Assembly: GCF_012933445.1 (NCBI RefSeq)
Contig: NZ_JABBNC010000025.1
Location: 87,632 to 151,631, forward strand
DNA: 64,000 nt
Source: Actinoplanes sp. TBRC 11911
GTDB lineage: Bacteria > Actinomycetota > Actinomycetes > Mycobacteriales > Micromonosporaceae
Reading direction: 5' to 3'
Each line of letters begins with the position of its first letter. The stretch's first letter is position 1. This document shows positions 59,568 through 64,000 of the stretch, in pieces. A program made the translations under genes and the position numbers. The notes below the pieces were generated by a model that saw only the letters and a program-made list of their open reading frames with translations, did no database searches and was not told where the DNA came from.

Positions 59568-60719
59568 ATGACCGCACCGCATGGAATCGCTGTCCTCGGC
59601 CTGGGGCGCATGGGCTCCGCGATCGCGACACGACTCGCACAGAGCGACAAGGACGTCGTCGCTTGGACACGATCCGGGCGAACCAGTGACACAGTCCCGA
59701 CGACCAGCGACCCGAACGAGGCCGTGGCGAAATCCGGCGTCGTGCTTCTGTCGCTGTTCGACGGCCCGGCATGCGAGCACGTCGTCGCCCAGATCCGCGG
59801 ATCGCTGCGGCCGGACACGATTGTGCTGAACACCAGCACGATCGCCCCCGAAGAGGCGTCGCGGTTGTCCCGAGTGCTCGGTCCGTCCTACGTTCACGCG
59901 CCGGTGCTCGGCTCGACAGCCGCCGCGGCGGCCGGCTCCCTGCAGATCCTCGCCGCCGGCGCGCTCAACCGGGCCCGGCCGGTTCTGGAAGCCTTGGGCG
60001 TGGTGCACCATGTCGACGACGTCGCCACCGCCGCGGCGCTCAAGCTGGTCGCCAACAGCAGTCTCGCGGGCGCCGTGCTCGCGCTGCGCGATTCCCTGCG
60101 CCAAGGCGACGCACTGGGTCTGCCCCGCGCCCGGGTGCTGGACGTCCTCGAACTGGGCCAGCTCGGCGGGCTCGTCGCTCGCAAGCGTCCCTTCCTGACC
60201 GGCCGGCCGGCCGCCGCGGACTTCACGATCGGTGCCCTGGCCAAGGACATGGCACTCCTGGCCGAGGCGTCGAACACGCCCCTGCGCAGCGCGACCGACC
60301 TGGCCGGCACACCCGCCGACCCCGAGGCCGACATCGCCGTCGCCGCCACTTCCCCGGCCCCGGACGACGCCGTGCTCAAGCCATTACGCGCCTACATCCT
60401 GGGCCACGCCACCGGGGACCCCGCCCACTTCCGCGACGCGTTCCTACCCACCGCCCACATCGAAGGAATTCGGGACGGCGCATTCGTGACGTGGCACCTC
60501 GACGACTACTGCGCCCTCTTCACCGGCCGACCGGCCCCGGACGAATCAACCCGCTCCCGCCGCATAGACACCGTCGACGTCCACGGCACGGTTGCCACCG
60601 CATCGATGACACTCTGGCACGGCGCCGACACCTTCACCGACATCTTTCTCCTCGTACGCGTCGACGACCGTTGGCGTATCGCCAACAAGGCGTACCACCG
60701 CGGGGCGGCACGAGGATGA
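59568..60719 (+). CDS. 6PGDH-like NAD(P)-binding dehydrogenase fused to a C-terminal NTF2-like domain
   Basis: Residues 1-~160 are the Rossmann fold (IAVLGLGRMGSAIATRLAQS, VNTSTIAPEEASRLS-like, LGSTAAAAAGSLQILAAG) and ~165-270 the helical dimerisation domain (ALKLVANSSLAGAVLALRDS, ADFTIGALAKDMALLAEAS), as in 3-hydroxyisobutyrate or imine reductases. From ~285 an NTF2/lumazine-binding-like domain follows (LKPLRAYILGHATGDPAHFR, FVTWHLDDYCALFTGRPAPD, LLVRVDDRWRIANKAYHRG). The fusion is unusual. A GTG 9 bases upstream is an alternative start. The LysR gene is divergent. Substrate is unknown. Confidence 0.82.
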   Translation: MTAPHGIAVLGLGRMGSAIATRLAQSDKDVVAWTRSGRTSDTVPTTSDPNEAVAKSGVVLLSLFDGPACEHVVAQIRGSLRPDTIVLNTSTIAPEEASRLSRVLGPSYVHAPVLGSTAAAAAGSLQILAAGALNRARPVLEALGVVHHVDDVATAAALKLVANSSLAGAVLALRDSLRQGDALGLPRARVLDVLELGQLGGLVARKRPFLTGRPAAADFTIGALAKDMALLAEASNTPLRSATDLAGTPADPEADIAVAATSPAPDDAVLKPLRAYILGHATGDPAHFRDAFLPTAHIEGIRDGAFVTWHLDDYCALFTGRPAPDESTRSRRIDTVDVHGTVATASMTLWHGADTFTDIFLLVRVDDRWRIANKAYHRGAARG

Positions 60720-60866
60720 ACACGATCCAGGTGCCGGCACCAACCGTGCGGAGCGACGGCGGGAGGCTCTGCGCCGCTCGGTGACGCTGCCACGGTGCTG
60801 GGGTTGTGCTTTTCGGTCCGGCATTTCAGCTCGTTGTAGAAGACAAGGACCGGCGCGGACAGTAAT

Positions 60867-60930
60867 CGTGCAGGAAACACACCAGTCCGTGCAGGAAACG
60901 TTCCCCGGCCGCCGTGGATCGCGGTGTTCC
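60867..60930 (+). promoter_or_regulatory. direct-repeat regulatory region upstream of serine hydrolase
   Basis: CGTGCAGGAAAC occurs at 60867-60878 and 60888-60899, a period of 21 bases or two helical turns. GGTGTTCC follows at 60923-60930. The same arrangement lies upstream of the alpha/beta hydrolase at 62104-62163. Tandem direct half-sites of this kind are typical of AraC-family regulators, and one is encoded at 63078. Confidence 0.65.
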
Positions 60931-60985
60931 TTTGCAACAGCACTAGGCGGGCTGTTGTGAAGCGCAACGCGGCTGTGGGGGCCAC

Positions 60986-62080
60986 ATGGTTGACATAGAA
61001 GGTTTCTGCGACGACAGGTTCGACGGCGTGCCAGAGACTCTCGCCTTGTCCTTGGAACGCGGGGCCGACGCCGGGGCCTCGGTCGCCGTGTACCTGGACG
61101 GCCAGCCCGTGGTCGACATCTGGGGCGGCTACCTCGATCCACGACACGGCCGTCACTGGGAGCGGGACACCATCACCAATGTCTGGTCGACCACCAAAAC
61201 GATGACCGCGCTGTGTGCGCTAGTGCTCGCCGACCGTGGGGAGCTCGACCTGTACGCACCGGTGGCCACGTATTGGCCAGAGTTCGCGGCGGCGGGCAAG
61301 GCCGGGATCGAGGTCCGGCATCTGCTGTCGCATACCGCCGGCCTCTGGACCTGGGATGAGCCGCTGAGTGTGTCCGACCTCTACGACTGGGACAAAGTGA
61401 CCGGGTTGCTGGCGCGCCAGGCGCCGGCCTGGGAGCCGGGGACGCAATCGGGGTACCACTCGTTGACTTTCGGATATCTGGTCGGTGAGGTGGTACGCCG
61501 GATCACCGGCGACACGCTCGGCTCCTTCTTCGCGAAGGAGCTGGCCGGCCCCCTCGGTGCCGACTTCCACATCGGACTGTCTGCGGAGCACGATCACCGA
61601 GTGGCATCAAACATTCGGGTGGTCGACGGGGAGGTTCCGCTCAATCCGCTGGTAAAAGTGGAGGATTCCTGGACACCGCAGTGGCGTCGGGCCGAGATCC
61701 CGGCGGCCAACGGTCACGGAAATGCCCGCTCGGTGGCCGCGATCCAGTCCGTTCTCGCGGGCCACGGCGAGGCGCGCGGAGTGCGGATCCTGTCCGAGGC
61801 GGGCGCCGCGCGGGTTTTGGAGGAGCAGTCGTACGGTCCGGACAAACGCATCGGGGCTGTCCTGCGCTTCGGCATGGGATATGCGCTCTCCTCGCCGGAG
61901 ATGCCGCTTTCGCCCAACGCACGGAGCTGCTATTGGGGCGGCTTCGGGGGCTCACTGGTGGTCGTCGACCTCGACGCCCGCGTGACGGTGGCCTATGTGG
62001 GAAACCGCATGCTTCAGGACACCTTCAACGGCCGGGGAGCTGCCGTCGTGCGTGCCGTGTACGCCGCTTTGGCGCAATGA
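60986..62080 (+). CDS. beta-lactamase/esterase-family serine hydrolase
   Basis: The 364-residue protein has the class C beta-lactamase-like fold: the SxxK nucleophile motif in VWSTTKTMTALCALVLADRG near residue 69, YWPEFAAAGKAGIEVRHLLS HTAGL (the conserved H-T-A-G-L), and GYHSLTFGYLVGEVVRRITG where YHS replaces the usual YxN. The C-terminus has CYWGGFGGSLVVVDLDARVT. Relatives are EstB-like esterases or D-aminopeptidases. No signal peptide, so cytoplasmic. It shares an upstream operator architecture with the next hydrolase. Confidence 0.85.
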   Translation: MVDIEGFCDDRFDGVPETLALSLERGADAGASVAVYLDGQPVVDIWGGYLDPRHGRHWERDTITNVWSTTKTMTALCALVLADRGELDLYAPVATYWPEFAAAGKAGIEVRHLLSHTAGLWTWDEPLSVSDLYDWDKVTGLLARQAPAWEPGTQSGYHSLTFGYLVGEVVRRITGDTLGSFFAKELAGPLGADFHIGLSAEHDHRVASNIRVVDGEVPLNPLVKVEDSWTPQWRRAEIPAANGHGNARSVAAIQSVLAGHGEARGVRILSEAGAARVLEEQSYGPDKRIGAVLRFGMGYALSSPEMPLSPNARSCYWGGFGGSLVVVDLDARVTVAYVGNRMLQDTFNGRGAAVVRAVYAALAQ

Positions 62081-62103
62081 CCCGGAGAGCTGCGAAGGAA
62101 CCT

Positions 62104-62163
62104 GGCAGGAAAAGACGAATTCGTGCAGAAAATGTCCGTAGACGCCCTCAACCGAGGTGTTCC
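62104..62163 (+). promoter_or_regulatory. direct-repeat regulatory region upstream of alpha/beta hydrolase
   Basis: GGCAGGAAAA (62104-62113) and CGTGCAGAAAA (62122-62132) have a period of 20 bases, followed by GGTGTTCC at 62156-62163. The order and spacing match those upstream of the serine hydrolase: repeat to GGTGTTCC is 31 against 32 bases, and GGTGTTCC to ATG is 66 against 63. Confidence 0.6.
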
Positions 62164-62221
62164 CTGGTACCTAGCGAGGCTCTGGCTTGCCTGCTAGAAC
62201 CCGATCCTCGAGGGGAGCGGT

Positions 62222-63046
62222 ATGCCAACGATCATCAGCAAGGACGGTACCGAGATCTTCTACAAGGATTGGGGATCGGGCCAGCCCGTCGTGTTCAGCC
62301 ACGGGCGGCCGCTGTCGGCCGACGACTGGGACACGCAGCTCATTTTCTTTCTCCAGCACGGTTACCGTGTCATCGCTCACGACCGCCGCGGCCACGGCCG
62401 CTCCGCCCAGGTCGCCGACGGTCACGACATGGACCATTACGCCGACGACCTGGCCGCCGTCACCGCCCGCCTCGACCTTCGTAACGCCATTCATGTCGGA
62501 CACTCGACCGGCGGCGGCGAGGTCATCCGCTACCTCGCCCGGCACGGCGAGTCCCGCGTCGCCAAGGCCGCCATCATGTCCGCCATCCCACCCCTGCTGG
62601 TGCGAACCGACGCCAATCCCGGCGGCCAGCCCAAGGCCCACTTCGACGACCTGCAAGCCCAGCTCGCCGCCAACCGTGCCGAGTCCTACCTCAACATCGC
62701 CTCCGGCCCGTTCTACGGCTTCAACCGTCCCGGGGCCGAACCCTCCGAAGCAATCATCCGCAATTGGTGGCGTCAGGCCATGATGGGCGGCGCCTACGCT
62801 GGTTACCTGGGAATCGTCGCGTCCTCCCAGACCGACTTCACCGAGGACCTCAAGAAGATCGCCGTCCCGGTACTGGTCATGCACGGCGACGACGATCAGA
62901 TCGTCCCGTACGCCGACTCCGCCCCGCTGACCGCCGATCTGCTCAAGAACGGCACGTTGAAGACTTACCCGGGCTTCCCGCACGGCATGCACACCACCCA
63001 CTCCGACACCATCAACGCCGACCTGCTGGACTTCTTCCAGTCGTGA
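62222..63046 (+). CDS. alpha/beta hydrolase, non-haem chloroperoxidase-like
   Basis: The 274-residue protein matches perhydrolase/chloroperoxidase-type esterases: VVFSHGRPLSADDWDTQLIF near 25, the nucleophile elbow GHSTGGGEVIRYLARHG (Ser near 97), an Asp region VPVLVMHGDDDQIVPYADSA, and the catalytic His in GFPHGMHTTH near 255. AGGGGAG lies 5 bases before the ATG. Such enzymes hydrolyse small esters and can perhydrolyse in the presence of peroxide. It is convergent with the AraC gene and carries the same upstream direct repeats as the preceding hydrolase. Confidence 0.88.
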   Translation: MPTIISKDGTEIFYKDWGSGQPVVFSHGRPLSADDWDTQLIFFLQHGYRVIAHDRRGHGRSAQVADGHDMDHYADDLAAVTARLDLRNAIHVGHSTGGGEVIRYLARHGESRVAKAAIMSAIPPLLVRTDANPGGQPKAHFDDLQAQLAANRAESYLNIASGPFYGFNRPGAEPSEAIIRNWWRQAMMGGAYAGYLGIVASSQTDFTEDLKKIAVPVLVMHGDDDQIVPYADSAPLTADLLKNGTLKTYPGFPHGMHTTHSDTINADLLDFFQS

Positions 63047-63077
63047 CCTGTCGCACGCCTTGCCGTCCGCGGTAAAG

Positions 63078-64000
63078 CTAGTGTGGTTTCTCGTTTCCGT
63101 GTTGCCGCCAGTCGTTTGGCGTCGTCCCGAATTCCCGGTAAAAGGCGCGGTTGAACGTTCGAACGCTGGCGAAGCCGGTCATCGTGGCGACTCGCCAGGT
63201 CTCGAGTTTGACGTTCTCGGGGTCTATCAGGATGTTGCGGGCGGCCAGCAGTCGCTGAGTGCGGACGTACGCGCCGGGTGTCGTGTCGATGCGCTCGAAA
63301 ATGCGGTAGAGGAACTTTTCCGAAACATGGTGTTGCCGGGCCAGTTGGTCTACCGACATTGGCTCGGCGAGGTGGCCGCGCACATAGGCCTTCACCATGT
63401 CGAGCAGCACCGGATCTGAGCCGTCCGGCGCGGCGGCGCTGTCCGGGCTTCGCAATGCCATGACCAGCAGATTGATCGCCGCTTGGCTGGCGTCGTACCG
63501 CTGCACGGCGGTCAGATCCGCGGCAGACCGGTCCAGTTGATCGAGGTAGCGGGCGAACATGTGCGTTGCCACGGTGTCGACGTGCAGCCGCCGGACACTC
63601 GCGCCGATGTCTCGTACCCCCGGCGGGAGCAAGTCCCGGGAAAACTTGATGGACTGGGCTTCGCTGTTCCCGTGAATGACCACATCCCACTCACTACGGG
63701 CCGAAAAGAGTACGGTGCCGCCGGGCGTCGGCGCATCAAGCCTTCCATCGTGGTATAGCTGGATATTTCCGCCTATGTCAACTGAGGCTTCAATTAGATC
63801 ATCCTCACGTGACTTGGCCGCGAGGTCTGCCGGACGGGCGACACGAAAGGAACCTGTCGACGACAGTCTCATCAACTCGACCGAGTCACCGAGCTGCTGC
63901 TCCGAAACTCGAATACGGCTGCCCTTCCCGATCGTGACGACAGACGGAAGGGAACAATCACGTCCGAGCACAGCCATCTCTTCTTCGGAAAGAAAGTCAG
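63078..64000 (-). CDS. AraC-family transcriptional regulator (start at or beyond window edge)
   Basis: The frame stays open to base 64000 on the minus strand; the first ATG is at 63977 (MAVLGRDCSLPSVVTIGKGS), but the residues before it (DFLSEEE) also look coding, so the true start may lie outside. The N-terminal half is an AraC-binding-like domain (IQLYHDGRLDAPTPGGTVLF). The C-terminal HTH pair is clear (PMSVDQLARQHHVSEKFLYR, ATMTGFASVRTFNRAFYREF). It is the natural candidate to bind the direct repeats upstream of the two hydrolases. Confidence 0.82.
   Translation of the reverse strand, partial: DFLSEEEMAVLGRDCSLPSVVTIGKGSRIRVSEQQLGDSVELMRLSSTGSFRVARPADLAAKSREDDLIEASVDIGGNIQLYHDGRLDAPTPGGTVLFSARSEWDVVIHGNSEAQSIKFSRDLLPPGVRDIGASVRRLHVDTVATHMFARYLDQLDRSAADLTAVQRYDASQAAINLLVMALRSPDSAAAPDGSDPVLLDMVKAYVRGHLAEPMSVDQLARQHHVSEKFLYRIFERIDTTPGAYVRTQRLLAARNILIDPENVKLETWRVATMTGFASVRTFNRAFYREFGTTPNDWRQHGNEKPH

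Noticed and set aside
1..64000. tRNA or rRNA genes
   Set aside because: No cloverleaf with GTTCGA-type T-loop and acceptor pairing, and no rRNA segments, were recognised by eye; a covariance-model scan would be decisive.

Overview
The window is a high-GC chromosomal segment of an actinobacterium, most likely a Micromonosporaceae member such as Actinoplanes. This is inferred from the GC-rich third codon positions, frequent GTG starts, GGAGG ribosome sites, ANTAR, STAND-WD40 and SigE-type regulators, and the Pls-like membrane synthetase. No rRNA, tRNA, capsid, terminase, integrase or transposase gene was recognised.

Layout. 0-2.4 kb: the end of a GH25 lysozyme with FG-GAP repeats, and an epoxide hydrolase. 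2.4-9.4 kb: a decaying zone on the minus strand with a truncated HD-domain gene, an FxLD-type methyltransferase, a secreted I36-like protein, a frameshifted SigE-family sigma factor, a truncated GMC oxidoreductase and a frameshifted LysR gene. An intact FAD monooxygenase sits at its end, divergent from a TetR gene across a perfect palindrome. 10-16.4 kb: STAS and GAF-ANTAR regulators, an HxlR regulator with a luciferase-like oxidoreductase, a dispersed repeat, an aldo/keto reductase remnant and a pentapeptide-repeat membrane protein.

17.4-35.2 kb is an 18-gene plus-strand operon for a contractile phage-tail-like particle. It has sheath, tube, a tape-measure-position protein, hub-spike, PAAR-like tip, gp25-like, baseplate J and a gpI-position protein, in the gene order of contractile-tailed phages, but no head, packaging or AAA+ ATPase gene. 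It ends with a protein carrying a segment made almost only of K/D/E/S/T/G, followed by a degenerate ATP-grasp paralogue, an ATP-grasp ligase and a 2OG-Fe(II)-oxygenase-like protein. This suggests covalent modification of a tail component, possibly by graspetide-like chemistry. A LuxR-type regulator lies divergently upstream.

35.3-39 kb: peptidase E, a second copy of the dispersed repeat, a HAD phosphatase and a secreted protein with 13 RRDND repeats. 39-48.4 kb: a six-gene minus-strand operon (SbnA-like, threonine-synthase-like, SbnB-like, SyrP-like oxygenase, half-C/A/T NRPS, and a carrier-domain membrane protein of the Pls/PosA type). It probably makes 2,3-diaminopropionate and assembles it, or a derivative, into a poly- or oligo-amino acid. 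48.7-54 kb: an unknown gene pair with phage-like character, a DUF1963-like protein and a four-gene operon with WXG100/LXG-like proteins. 54-58.5 kb: a 1273-residue HTH-STAND-WD40 protein and a secreted protein. 58.5-64 kb: a LysR gene divergent from an unusual dehydrogenase-NTF2 fusion, then two hydrolases that share an upstream direct-repeat architecture, and an AraC regulator cut by the window edge.
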